64,000 nucleotides of DNA from Stenomitos rutilans HA7619-LM2 (GCA_019358945.1 JAHHIE010000028.1:1-64000), one strand, 5' to 3'; positions 44,592-53,263 are shown, counted from the stretch's first letter. Program-made: numbers and translations. Notes: generated by a model from the sequence alone, not told the origin.

Positions 44592-45140
44592 ATGCGATCG
44601 CCCATGCTACTGAGTGTGCTAATTGGTCTTAGCAGTGCTTTAATCATTCCTGCTTTTCATGCCCCACTCTTAGCGGCTGAAGCTACTTCCTTGAGCCGAC
44701 GAGTAGCTGTTCAACCTCAACAAGTGCGGCAACCTGTGATGCTGACACTGGAACGTACAGCCTGTTTTGGCTTTTGCCCGATGTATAAACTCACCGTTTA
44801 CGGCAATGGCAAAGTGGTGTACGAGGGGAGGCGGTTTGTGAAGGTAACTGGCACTCGCACGATCACGATTAGCCAGTCGGCAGTGAAAAAGCTGATAGCA
44901 GAGTTTCAACGGCTTCAGTACTTTCAGTTGCAAGACAGCTATACGGGAGGACACACCGATGCACCGTCTACAATTACCTCGCTGATGATGGGTAAACGAC
45001 AAAAAACCGTAAATCATTACCTTGCCTCACCCAATGCACCCAAAGAACTAACGGCATTGGAAAACAAAATTGATGCTGCGGTAAATTCTCAACAATGGAT
45101 CGGCACGGCCTCCGAACGTAATTCACAAGGAGTTAGGTAA
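44592..45140 (+). CDS. Exported DUF6438-like protein
   Basis: A 182-aa protein with a signal peptide (MLLSVLIGLSSALIIPAFHAPLLAAEA). The mature domain contains LTLERTACFGFCPMYKLTVYGNGKVVYEG, the paired-Cys, beta-rich signature of DUF6438, a family of secreted proteins of unknown role. ATG at 44592 has GGAGG eight bases upstream, so the track's longer frame is rejected. It is divergent from kptA and the only intact plus-strand gene within the island. Perhaps an independent insertion. Confidence 0.75.
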   Translation: MRSPMLLSVLIGLSSALIIPAFHAPLLAAEATSLSRRVAVQPQQVRQPVMLTLERTACFGFCPMYKLTVYGNGKVVYEGRRFVKVTGTRTITISQSAVKKLIAEFQRLQYFQLQDSYTGGHTDAPSTITSLMMGKRQKTVNHYLASPNAPKELTALENKIDAAVNSQQWIGTASERNSQGVR

Positions 45141-45191
45141 TGATTGGATGAGCGATCGCTTCTCTTCTTGGTTGAAAGGACGATCGCTACC

Positions 45192-45424
45192 ATGACCAAT
45201 GCTTTTGATCTGTTGCTTGTTGCGATCGAACCTGGAAAGCGAGGCGTAAACCCTGTATTCGTGGAATGCGAATCACAGTTTATGATGTATTGCCCTACTT
45301 TGTTTCGGGCATGACATATGAAGAAATTCTAGATGACTTTCCCTATCTCACGCAGGAGGATATTCTCGGTTGCTTGAGCTATGTGGCAGACCGAGAACGC
45401 CAAACGCTGACAACTCAGGGATGA
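45192..45424 (+). pseudogene. Frameshifted DUF433 antitoxin-like gene
   Basis: The start MTNAFDLLLVAIEPGKRG is in one frame and the family core CIRGMRITVYDVLPYF and following SGMTYEEILDDFPYLTQEDILGCLSYVADRER in another. The expected GKRGGKPCIRG is broken where GGCGGT should be, by loss of one G in 'cgaggcgtaaaccctg' near 45245. DUF433 proteins usually pair with a DUF5615 PIN-like toxin; none follows here. A downstream ATG could still make a truncated protein. Confidence 0.75.
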
Positions 45425-45437
45425 AACTACTGTTTGA

Positions 45438-46052
45438 TTACAGCGAATTCTCTACGAAACCTCTCATGTCTTTATACAATTCAAGTGCATGATCAATAGT
45501 TAAAAAAGATGCATCAATAGGTTTGCCGTTCATACAGAGGGTGAAACTTCTTCCCTTCCAAGAAACAGGTAAAAGTTTTTTGTCAAAATCTCTATACTCA
45601 ATTAAGAAGTTATGAGACAAACAGTTGCGTACGAATCGAGCAAAATGATACCAATCCTGTTTCCTGAAAAGAGGTAGCTGATTTGAATTAGTGCAGTATT
45701 CTTTAATAACTTCAAAAGATTCTTTAAGAAGAGACCTCAGCAACATCTTAAAGAATTCCTGTTGTATTTCTTGTATTCGCTCCTTATTGGCAATCTTTAT
45801 GTAATTTGCAGCTACACTTAATGGAAAAGATGAAAATTTTATTGGAAACTGATTACTGTGAAATTGACTACGGACTTGAGAAACATCATTTACGAACGAA
45901 AAAGATGTCTCTGTTATGATGCATACAAGTTTCTCCATAACTGAATGGCTCTCCTCTTGAACCAACAGTCCAAGGGCTGCAATACCCAGCATAAAATTGT
46001 TTTGAGCATTGTTCAATTGTGATAACAGTTCTTGCTTATTCACTTTATTCAT
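45438..46052 (-). CDS. Unknown 204-aa protein with a HEPN-like RxxxxH motif
   Basis: AT-rich gene coding a mostly helical protein without membrane segments. FARFVRNCLSHNFLIEYRDFDKK contains R-N-C-L-S-H, an Rx4H motif in the position expected for HEPN RNases and their relatives, followed by a beta segment (FTLCMNGKPIDASFL). I cannot assign the family. Its base composition is unlike its neighbours and it sits between two decayed toxin-antitoxin genes, so it may be a mobile defence or toxin component. Confidence 0.6.
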   Translation of the reverse strand: MNKVNKQELLSQLNNAQNNFMLGIAALGLLVQEESHSVMEKLVCIITETSFSFVNDVSQVRSQFHSNQFPIKFSSFPLSVAANYIKIANKERIQEIQQEFFKMLLRSLLKESFEVIKEYCTNSNQLPLFRKQDWYHFARFVRNCLSHNFLIEYRDFDKKLLPVSWKGRSFTLCMNGKPIDASFLTIDHALELYKDMRGFVENSL

Positions 46053-46091
46053 GATCTCTCGATTTTATGTAGGCTCTTTAGCTCAGAGAAG

Positions 46092-46400
46092 CTAATTCGC
46101 TAATTCATTGTTAGTATCATCTTGGTCAAGCTCAAGTCTCCTACATATTTCATCTATCGCTTGCGGTTGTATTTCACCTGCCTTCGATCGCTCTAGCGCT
46201 GTGGTTAAACGAGCTGCATTGGCAGGCGATTGCAATAGATAAAGTGTTTCCAGCAAACTCGACAACTCAGCTTCAGAAACTAAGGCAACATTTTTACCAT
46301 TAGGACGAGTGATGATGACTGCTTCACCTGTTTTAACAACGCGATCGCACAGTTGATCAAGATTCACTTGAGCATCAACATAAGGAATTTGAGTTGACAT
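46092..46400 (-). CDS. Phd/YefM family antitoxin
   Basis: A 102-aa antitoxin. QVNLDQLCDRVVKTGEAVIITRPNGKNVALVSEAELSSLLETLYLL is the Phd/YefM DNA-binding and dimerisation fold; the C-terminal acidic tail would wrap the toxin. The matching YoeB-like gene lies 21 bases upstream on the same strand, i.e. toxin first, the reverse of the usual yefM-yoeB order, and is interrupted by a stop codon. The antitoxin itself is intact. Confidence 0.88.
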   Translation of the reverse strand: MSTQIPYVDAQVNLDQLCDRVVKTGEAVIITRPNGKNVALVSEAELSSLLETLYLLQSPANAARLTTALERSKAGEIQPQAIDEICRRLELDQDDTNNELAN

Positions 46401-46421
46401 TTTCTAAACCTCTCAATCGTC

Positions 46422-46709
46422 TTACTCGTAATGATAGCGTGCTTGCAAAAAATCAATTTGGCGATCGCTGACCTTGTAAACAATCCGGTGTTCTTTGTTC
46501 AGACGACGTGACCAGCATCCAGCCAGGTCATACTTCAAAAGTTCTGGCTTGCCAGTTCCATCAAAGGGATCTTGCAGAATTTCTTTGACCAGCTTGATAG
46601 CGCGGAGTGCCATTTTCCGATCCGTTTCAACTCAATATTCCAGATCCTCAATAAATTCAGGCTGAAACACAGCCTCACGATTCTGTTTCTGCTCACCCTC
46701 AGCACCCAT
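46422..46709 (-). pseudogene. YoeB/Txe-type toxin gene with internal stop codon
   Basis: Read from ATG at 46709 the frame gives AVFQPEFIEDLEY, a TGA at 46632-46634, then VETDRKMALRAIKLVKEILQDPF and GKPELLKYDLAGCWSRRLNKEHRIVYKVSD. In intact homologues the stop position is Trp (WVETDRK), so TGG changed to TGA. The catalytic C-terminal part, ending ARYHYE, is intact and the track shows it as a 63-aa ORF. Probably an inactivated ribosome-dependent mRNA interferase next to a live antitoxin. Confidence 0.8.
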
Positions 46710-46799
46710 ACATTCAAGCTGTTTTGGGATTTATCCTAACCCAGCTTTGTTGAGGAAGAAAAAGGTGCGATCAGTATTACCCTCACGCACCTTTTTCCT

Positions 46800-48322
<1,523 letters not shown>

Positions 48323-48363
48323 CTGAAAAGGAGGCAGATGTTGCATGCAACGGTGAAGCGTCA

Positions 48364-48503
48364 CCGCGCAAGTTACAGAAGCTTGGCTGAAGGCGTTATT
48401 CCTCCAGTTTTGCCTGCGATCGGTCTCAGGCTTGCAGCGTATCCCTCCAGATACGCACCGTGGTTTGGTGGAGAGTGTGTAAGCTTCTGCGATCGGGGCG
48501 CGG
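48364..48503 (-). ncRNA. Y-RNA-like element A
   Basis: 140-nt RNA on the minus strand. Terminal stem CCGCGC/GCGCGG, internal loop CCCGATCG against TAACTT, then 9-bp stem CAGAAGCTT/AAGCTTCTG. The inside has a CTCCA/TGGAG stem and two hairpins (GCGTATC/GATACGC and GCCTG/CAGGC), not an obvious tRNA. The ends match elements B-E with compensatory changes. It is immediately upstream of the TROVE gene on the same strand, the usual place for a bacterial Y RNA. Confidence 0.7.
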
Positions 48504-48534
48504 CAACAACTGCCAGTAGTTGAAAAGGTCACTC

Positions 48535-48649
48535 CGTGCAAGTTAAAAAAGCTGTTGTTCATATGTAGGATTTGAACCTACGTCACCTTTCTTATGAGGA
48601 AAGCGCTCTACCACTGAGCTAGTATGTAAGCTTTTTCGGTTGGGGCACG
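48535..48649 (-). ncRNA. Y-RNA-like element B carrying a tRNA cloverleaf (CAU)
   Basis: Terminal stem CGTGC/GCACG, internal loop CCCAACC against AACTT, then AAAAAGCT/AGCTTTTT. Inserted at the top (48560-48626) is a full tRNA-like cloverleaf with D-arm GCTC/GAGC, anticodon loop CTCATAA (CAU), and T-arm GTAGG-TTCAAAT-CCTAC. Its acceptor is only about four bp (CATA/TATG) and continues into the outer stem, so it cannot mature as a normal tRNA. Confidence 0.72.
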
Positions 48650-48658
48650 AAGTGGAGA

Positions 48659-49402
<744 letters not shown>

Positions 49403-49519
49403 CTAAATACAGTTGTGCTGAAGTTAGTTGTGCAATTGCATTAGCGAACATCATTAAGATCACCTCCGTGTGTGATTGAGTTGTATTGATAAACCAATAT
49501 GATTTGACGAGTCAGAGTT

Positions 49520-49655
49520 CCACACAAGTTAGAAAAGCTGTTCACTACATTCAGATGCTCTGCTAATTGAGCTATTACCCCAATTGGAGTGAGCAGGATT
49601 TGCACCTACAACCTTCTGATCCCTAAGTATGTAAGCTTTTCTGGTTAGGGTGCGG
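49520..49655 (-). ncRNA. Y-RNA-like element C with a circularly permuted tRNA
   Basis: Terminal stem CCGCAC/GTGTGG (one G-U), internal loop CCTAACC against AACTT, then AGAAAAGCT/AGCTTTTCT. The insert reads in the order anticodon-stem 3' strand (TCAGA), T-arm (GTAGG-TGCAAAT-CCTGC), acceptor 3' strand plus A (TCACTCCA), linker ATT, acceptor 5' strand (GGGGTAA), D-arm (GCTC/GAGC), anticodon-stem 5' strand (TCTGA). The tRNA is thus opened at the anticodon loop, where the Y stem joins, and its acceptor is closed by a 3-nt loop. Confidence 0.78.
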
Positions 49656-49665
49656 AAAGCACAAT

Positions 49666-49884
<219 letters not shown>

Positions 49885-49990
49885 TTAATAAAAAATTTGG
49901 TGGACCTAAAAAGGTAATGATGTGCGGCGTTAGCCGCCATCGTTAACAGCTCCAAAATCATTACGATTTGAGCACTACCCAAAATTTCAG

Positions 49991-50073
49991 AGGAAGGTGG
50001 AGGGATCGAACCCCTGAGTGTAACCTCACCCTGGTTTTCAAGACCAGTTGCCGTCCATTCAGCGGCACCTTCC
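49991..50073 (-). tRNA. tRNA-Ser (UGA)
   Basis: Anticodon loop CTTGAAA; acceptor GGAAGGT/ACCTTCC; class II variable arm; T-loop TTCGATC. No encoded CCA. Last tRNA of the array, ahead of the ubiquitin-like gene. Confidence 0.9.
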
Positions 50074-50077
50074 ATCA

Positions 50078-50155
50078 GAGAGTTTTGAGTTGAAAATTTT
50101 GAATTTTGAGTTAAAACCGATGCTGAAAACTCAAAACTTAAAACTCAAAACTAAT
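50078..50155. repeat. AGTTTTGAGTT palindromic spacer repeat
   Basis: Imperfect inverted repeat of AGTTTTGAGTT-type words between two tRNA genes. Similar units lie at 52035-52112 and 52903-52972, and a perfect version at 48259-48322. Confidence 0.6.
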
Positions 50156-50158
50156 TGG

Positions 50159-50232
50159 AGTGACCGACGAGAGTCGAACTCGCTAACACTGGTGTCACAG
50201 ACCAGCCCCTCCACCATTTCGGGTTCAGTCAC
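50159..50232 (-). tRNA. tRNA-His (GUG)
   Basis: Anticodon loop CTGTGAC; acceptor GTGACTG/CGGTCAC; T-loop TTCGACT. Discriminator U followed by encoded CCA. Confidence 0.88.
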
Positions 50233-50234
50233 AG

Positions 50235-50400
50235 TGGATCTGACCGGAATCGAACCGATCTCCTCCCGATGAGAATTGCACTCATCCCTCGTACAAGTTC
50301 ACAAAGCAGTTTTTGGCTTCTTAACAGGAAGTTAGTATGTAAGCTTTGCAGGTTAGGGCACAAGGTAATTTGGGCGCTCTGCCACTAGAGCTACAGACCC
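50235..50400 (-). tRNA. Split tRNA-Ala-like gene interrupted by a Y-RNA-like element
   Basis: The 5' part (50372-50400) gives GGGTCTG-TA-GCTC...GAGC and the 3' part (50235-50286) ends with T-arm ATCGG-TTCGATT-CCGGT and CAGATCC-A, which pairs with GGGTCTG over seven bp including a G3-U70 pair, an alanine identity element. Between them about 85 bases carry Y-like element D. Joining the halves gives an over-long anticodon stem CCCG/CGGG and a 15-nt loop, so the anticodon is uncertain. Confidence 0.6.
50291..50361 (-). ncRNA. Y-RNA-like element D, minimal
   Basis: 71 nt. Terminal stem GTGC/GTAC, internal loop CCTAACCT against GAACTT, then GCAAAGC/GCTTTGT. The top carries a single hairpin ACTTC-CTGTTAA-GAAGC that looks like a lone anticodon arm with an Asn-type GUU loop. 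It lies inside a split tRNA-like gene. Confidence 0.68.
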
Positions 50401-50408
50401 AGGTTTGG

Positions 50409-50482
50409 TGGATTCTGGTCGGAGTTGAACCGACATCTTTCTGCTTGCAAGGCAGACGCTTTCCCAGTTAAGCTACAGACCC
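50409..50482 (-). tRNA. tRNA-Ala (UGC)
   Basis: Anticodon loop CTTGCAA; acceptor GGGTCTG against CAGAATCC needs one bulged A, so it is slightly degenerate; T-loop TTCAACT. Confidence 0.85.
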
Positions 50483-50498
50483 AAGTTTGGTAATTTGG

Positions 50499-50572
50499 CA
50501 GGAGTGGTAGGAGTCGAACCTACATCGCTCGATTTAGAAGATCGATACCCTATTCCCTTAGGCGACACTCCC
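50499..50572 (-). tRNA. tRNA-Arg (UCU)
   Basis: Anticodon loop CTTCTAA; acceptor GGGAGTG/CACTCCT; encoded CCA. Confidence 0.9.
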
Positions 50573-50653
50573 ATGAGTGAAGGGATGAATTAGGAGGATG
50601 AGGGATGAAAATGTGCATTTTATCCTTCATCCTTTATCCCTCATCCTTTCCAG

Positions 50654-50725
50654 TAGTCCCGGTAGGATTTGAACCTACAACCCTCTGTTTGTAAGACAGA
50701 TGCTCCACCATTGAGCTACAGGACT
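50654..50725 (-). tRNA. tRNA-Val (UAC)
   Basis: Anticodon loop CTTACAA; acceptor AGTCCTG/CGGGACT; T-loop TTCAAAT. Second copy of this isoacceptor in the window. Confidence 0.9.
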
Positions 50726-50730
50726 ACGAG

Positions 50731-50802
50731 AGCGATCGATGGGACTCGAACCCATGCGCTGAGTGTGGCGCACTCAGATGCTCGCCGCTACATCACGATC
50801 GC
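50731..50802 (-). tRNA. tRNA-Gly-like (probable GCC), enlarged anticodon loop
   Basis: Acceptor GCGATCG/CGATCGC is a HIP1-like palindrome. The anticodon stem CTGAG/CTCAG encloses a 9-nt loop TGCGCCACA with GCC at its centre and no U33. The D-arm resembles the next tRNA-Gly. Anticodon call uncertain. Confidence 0.65.
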
Positions 50803-50809
50803 GTTTTGG

Positions 50810-50880
50810 TATGGACAGTGGGACTCGAACCCACACCAAGAGGTTGGAAGCCTCACATGCTACCGCTACACCATGTCCAC
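50810..50880 (-). tRNA. tRNA-Gly (UCC)
   Basis: Anticodon loop CTTCCAA; acceptor GTGGACA/TGTCCAT; T-loop TTCGAGT. Confidence 0.9.
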
Positions 50881-50887
50881 ATGCTGG

Positions 50888-50960
50888 GGCTGGTGACAGG
50901 AATTGAACCTGCGATCGACTGTTTACAAGACAGTTGCTCTGCCAATTGAGCTACACCAGC
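50888..50960 (-). tRNA. tRNA-Thr (UGU)
   Basis: Anticodon loop CTTGTAA; acceptor GCTGGTG/CACCAGC; T-loop TTCAATT. Confidence 0.9.
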
Positions 50961-50968
50961 ATAGTTGG

Positions 50969-51040
50969 ATGAGATGATGGGAATTGAACCCATATCGGGA
51001 GCGTACCAGGCCCCTGTGTTGCCAGTTACACCACATCTGC
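50969..51040 (-). tRNA. tRNA-Thr (GGU), degenerate acceptor
   Basis: Anticodon stem GGGGC/GCTCC with loop CTGGTAC. The outer two acceptor pairs (GCAGATG against CATCTCA) do not match, so charging may be poor. Confidence 0.75.
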
Positions 51041-51046
51041 ATCTGG

Positions 51047-51119
51047 AGCAGGCGATGAGATTTGAACTCATATCGTGAGCTTACGAGACCCACATGCTGG
51101 CCAGTTGCACTACACCTGC
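51047..51119 (-). tRNA. tRNA-Thr (CGU)
   Basis: Anticodon loop CTCGTAA; acceptor GCAGGTG/CGCCTGC; discriminator U plus encoded CCA. Confidence 0.85.
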
Positions 51120-51127
51120 ATTTTGGT

Positions 51128-51200
51128 TGCGGAGGTGGGATTTGAACCCACTACGTAAAGGCTTATGAGACCCCAGAGCGCACCATAGCTCCATCTCCGC
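51128..51200 (-). tRNA. tRNA-Met (CAU)
   Basis: Anticodon loop CTCATAA; acceptor GCGGAG/CTCCGC, six clear pairs; weak anticodon stem. An Ile-decoding (modified CAU) identity cannot be excluded. Confidence 0.82.
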
Positions 51201-51202
51201 CA

Positions 51203-51277
51203 TACCCCTGACTGGACTCGAACCAGTAACAAACTTGTTTTAAGCAAGCCATGTCTAGCCAATTGCATCACAGGGGC
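51203..51277 (-). tRNA. tRNA-Leu (UAA), short variable loop
   Basis: Anticodon loop CTTAAAA; acceptor GCCCCTG/CAGGGGT; variable region of five bases instead of the long class II arm of normal tRNA-Leu. No group I intron. Confidence 0.82.
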
Positions 51278-51328
51278 ATTAAGAAAGGATGAAGAATGAA
51301 ATGTTTTTTAGCCTTTAGCCTTTTCCAG

Positions 51329-51400
51329 TGGGCTATGTAGGAGTTGAACCTACGCTCTTCCGCTTAAGAGGCGGCTGCTTTACCGTTTAGCTAATAGCCC
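51329..51400 (-). tRNA. tRNA-Lys (CUU)
   Basis: Anticodon loop CTCTTAA; acceptor GGGCTAT/ATAGCCC; T-loop TTCAACT. This isoacceptor is absent from many cyanobacterial core sets. Confidence 0.9.
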
Positions 51401-51426
51401 ATTAGCCCATTGCGATCGAATTTTGG

Positions 51427-51498
51427 TGGGTCGCCCAGGGGTTGAACCTGGATAATTCCGCTTAAAAGGCGGCTGCATAACCGCTCTGCCAACGACCC
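51427..51498 (-). tRNA. tRNA-Lys (UUU)
   Basis: Anticodon loop CTTTTAA; acceptor GGGTCGT/GCGACCC; encoded CCA. Confidence 0.92.
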
Positions 51499-51573
51499 AA
51501 ACAAAAGGATGAAAGATAAAGGATGAATGGAAATTAACTTTCTTTGTCCTCTATCCTTTAGCCTTTCAATTGG

Positions 51574-51648
51574 TACACCGAGCAGGAGTCGAACCTGCTA
51601 ATAACACGCTTATCGGGCGTGCGCGTCCACCACTTCCGCCTTCGGTGC
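51574..51648 (-). tRNA. tRNA-Ile (GAU)
   Basis: Anticodon loop CCGATAA with C instead of U at position 33; acceptor GCACCGA/TCGGTGT; encoded CCA. Confidence 0.85.
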
Positions 51649-51652
51649 TTGG

Positions 51653-51725
51653 TACTCCCGGTGGGAATCGAACCCACAAAATCTAGAGCCTCGGTCTAGA
51701 GCGTCTTCCCTTCCGCCACAGGAGC
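51653..51725 (-). tRNA. tRNA-Leu (GAG), short variable loop
   Basis: Anticodon loop CCGAGGC (C33); acceptor GCTCCTG/CGGGAGT; leucine-like D-arm but only five variable bases. Confidence 0.8.
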
Positions 51726-51730
51726 ATCAG

Positions 51731-51804
51731 TACCCTTGGTGGGATTTGAACCCACAAAAACTGGTCTCTGAAGCCAGCACGTCTGCCAGTTCCGTCACAA
51801 GGGC
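51731..51804 (-). tRNA. tRNA-Leu (CAG), short variable loop
   Basis: Anticodon loop TTCAGAG with a C-A mismatch closing the stem; acceptor GCCCTTG/CAAGGGT; variable region TTTTT. Confidence 0.8.
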
Positions 51805-51810
51805 AAATGG

Positions 51811-51883
51811 TCGGGATGGTAGGATTTGAACCCACGACTCCTTGGTCCCAAACCAAGGCTTCTGACCACTGAATTACATCCCG
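51811..51883 (-). tRNA. tRNA-Pro (UGG)
   Basis: Anticodon loop TTTGGGA; acceptor CGGGATG/CATCCCG; T-loop TTCAAAT. Confidence 0.9.
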
Positions 51884-51959
51884 ATGAGAATTAGGATTGA
51901 GTAGCGAGGACTGAGGACTGAGCAATTACTCAGCACTCATACCTCAGCACTGAAATTGG

Positions 51960-52033
51960 TACTGCCGATGGGATTTGAACCCACAACCTCCGGTTTCTAA
52001 GACCGACACCTCTTCCTCTTGGGCTACAGCAGC
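51960..52033 (-). tRNA. tRNA-Leu (UAG), short variable loop
   Basis: Anticodon loop CTTAGAA; acceptor GCTGCTG/CGGCAGT; five variable bases; encoded CCA. Confidence 0.82.
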
Positions 52034-52034
52034 A

Positions 52035-52112
52035 AGGTGAGAGTTTTAAGTTTTGAATTTTAAGCTTTGAATGAGAAGATTTAACTCAAAACTCAAAATT
52101 GAGAACTCATAA
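52035..52112. repeat. AGTTTTGAGTT-type spacer repeat
   Basis: Imperfect palindromic repeat of the same family as 50078-50155, between two tRNA-Leu genes. Confidence 0.55.
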
Positions 52113-52119
52113 CTTTCCA

Positions 52120-52194
52120 TACTCCTGGTGAGAATTGAACTCACACATAGACTGTTTTTGAGACAGCCGCCTCTGCCAGTTGGGCTACAGGAGC
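52120..52194 (-). tRNA. tRNA-Leu (CAA), short variable loop
   Basis: Anticodon loop CTCAAAA; acceptor GCTCCTG/CAGGAGT; six variable bases. Confidence 0.82.
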
Positions 52195-52245
52195 GTGAAA
52201 TAGGAGGATAGAGAAATTGACCCAATAACTTCTCATGCCCCCCGA

Positions 52246-52319
52246 CTGAGAAGGAAGGAATCGAACCCTCAAACACCTGATTCAAAGTCAAGCCGCTTTG
52301 CCTGTTTGCGTACTTCCCA
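52246..52319 (-). tRNA. tRNA-Gln (UUG)
   Basis: Anticodon loop CTTTGAA; acceptor TGGGAAG/CTTCTCA; discriminator G. Confidence 0.88.
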
Positions 52320-52329
52320 ATAAAAATGG

Positions 52330-52404
52330 CTGCCGAGGTAGGATTTGAACCTACAAAACCCCTGTTTCAGAGACAGGTGACTTTACCAATTCGTCCACTC
52401 GGCA
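52330..52404 (-). tRNA. tRNA-Gln (CUG)
   Basis: Anticodon loop CTCTGAA; acceptor TGCCGAG/CTCGGCA; encoded CCA. Confidence 0.9.
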
Positions 52405-52470
52405 ATAGTTAGCGATTAAATGCAAACTAAGTTCATCCCTCATCCTTCATCCTTCATCCTTCCAAAATGG

Positions 52471-52542
52471 CTGCCCCAGTAGGACTCGAACCTACAACCC
52501 TGCGGTTAACAGCCGCCCGCTCCGCCATTGAGCTATGGGGCA
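52471..52542 (-). tRNA. tRNA-Asn (GUU)
   Basis: Anticodon loop CTGTTAA; acceptor TGCCCCA/TGGGGCA; encoded CCA. Confidence 0.92.
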
Positions 52543-52566
52543 ATATAATTTCCCTGCACTCAAGGA

Positions 52567-52639
52567 TGGGAACGGCAGGGATCGAACCCGCGTCTCCAGG
52601 GCTTCAACCTGGCGCTAAACCTAACTCAGCTACATTCCC
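52567..52639 (-). tRNA. tRNA-Phe (GAA)
   Basis: Anticodon loop TTGAAGC; acceptor GGGAATG/CGTTCCC; T-loop TTCGATC. Confidence 0.9.
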
Positions 52640-52645
52640 AATTGG

Positions 52646-52720
52646 CGAGGACGGAGGGACTTGAACCCCCACTCTTCAGGTTCGTAATCTGAGATGTTCA
52701 TCCAGTTACACCACGTCCTC
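52646..52720 (-). tRNA. tRNA-Arg (ACG)
   Basis: Anticodon loop TTACGAA, A34 expected to become inosine; acceptor GAGGACG/CGTCCTC; encoded CCA. Confidence 0.85.
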
Positions 52721-52726
52721 ACGCAG

Positions 52727-52807
52727 CGGAGAGCAGTGGACTCGAACCACAATTGTGCATCCATCTGTTTAGCAAACAGCGCCGATCGCCCGATCGGGTT
52801 ACTCTCC
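52727..52807 (-). tRNA. tRNA-Ser (GCU)
   Basis: Anticodon loop TTGCTAA; acceptor GGAGAGT/GCTCTCC; longer class II-like variable region. Confidence 0.88.
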
Positions 52808-52815
52808 ATGATTGG

Positions 52816-52897
52816 TAGGTCGGGCAGGAGTCGCACCTGCAACGCAAGAAGCGGCTGTTTTACAGACAGTTGCCCACGCTGATAGGCGAGCCGACCT
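52816..52897 (-). tRNA. tRNA-Tyr (GUA)
   Basis: Anticodon loop CTGTAAA; acceptor AGGTCGG/CCGACCT; long variable arm; T-loop TGCGACT, unusual; encoded CCA. Confidence 0.88.
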
Positions 52898-52902
52898 ATG
52901 CA

Positions 52903-52972
52903 AGAGTTTTGAGTTATGAATGTTGAGTTATGAATTAACAATTCAACTCAAAACTTAAAACTCAAAACTCCT
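52903..52972. repeat. AGTTTTGAGTT-type spacer repeat
   Basis: Third copy of the spacer palindrome family inside the array, between tRNA-Tyr and tRNA-Glu. Confidence 0.55.
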
Positions 52973-52976
52973 CAGG

Positions 52977-53050
52977 CAGTGCCGACGGGAGTTGAACCCG
53001 CAAACACAAGATTGAAAGTCCTGTGGCTTTACCCATTTGCCTACGGCACC
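52977..53050 (-). tRNA. tRNA-Glu (UUC)
   Basis: Anticodon loop CTTTCAA; acceptor GGTGCCG/CGGCACT; discriminator G. Confidence 0.88.
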
Positions 53051-53070
53051 AAAACTTGAAGTTTCTACAA

Positions 53071-53184
53071 TGTGCGAGTTTAAGAAGCTGTTTTTAACCT
53101 GCGAACAGGATATAGGACTCGAACCTATAGACTGATGGGAAAATCAGTTTTTACCAGTATGTAAGCTTCCTGGATGAGGGCACA
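53071..53184 (-). ncRNA. Y-RNA-like element E with partial tRNA
   Basis: Terminal stem TGTGC/GCACA, internal loop CCTCATCC against AAACTC, then AGGAAGCT/AGCTTCTT. The insert has an anticodon-like arm ACTGA/TCAGT with loop TTTTCCCA, a good T-arm ATAGG-TTCGAGT-CCTAT, and a CCTG-TTCG-CAGG hairpin, but no D-arm. Embedded between tRNA-Glu and tRNA-Trp. Confidence 0.7.
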
Positions 53185-53192
53185 TCATAGAA

Positions 53193-53263
53193 CGCACAGA
53201 CGAGGATTTGAACCTCGAACAACGGTTTTGGAGACCGTGATGTTGCCGTTACACCATCTGTGC
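53193..53263 (-). tRNA. tRNA-Trp (CCA)
   Basis: Anticodon loop CTCCAAA; acceptor GCACAGA/TCTGTGC; discriminator G. Confidence 0.92.

Noticed and set aside
51203-51277. Group I intron in tRNA-Leu (UAA), common in cyanobacteria
   Set aside because: The array copy is uninterrupted; any intron-bearing copy must be elsewhere.
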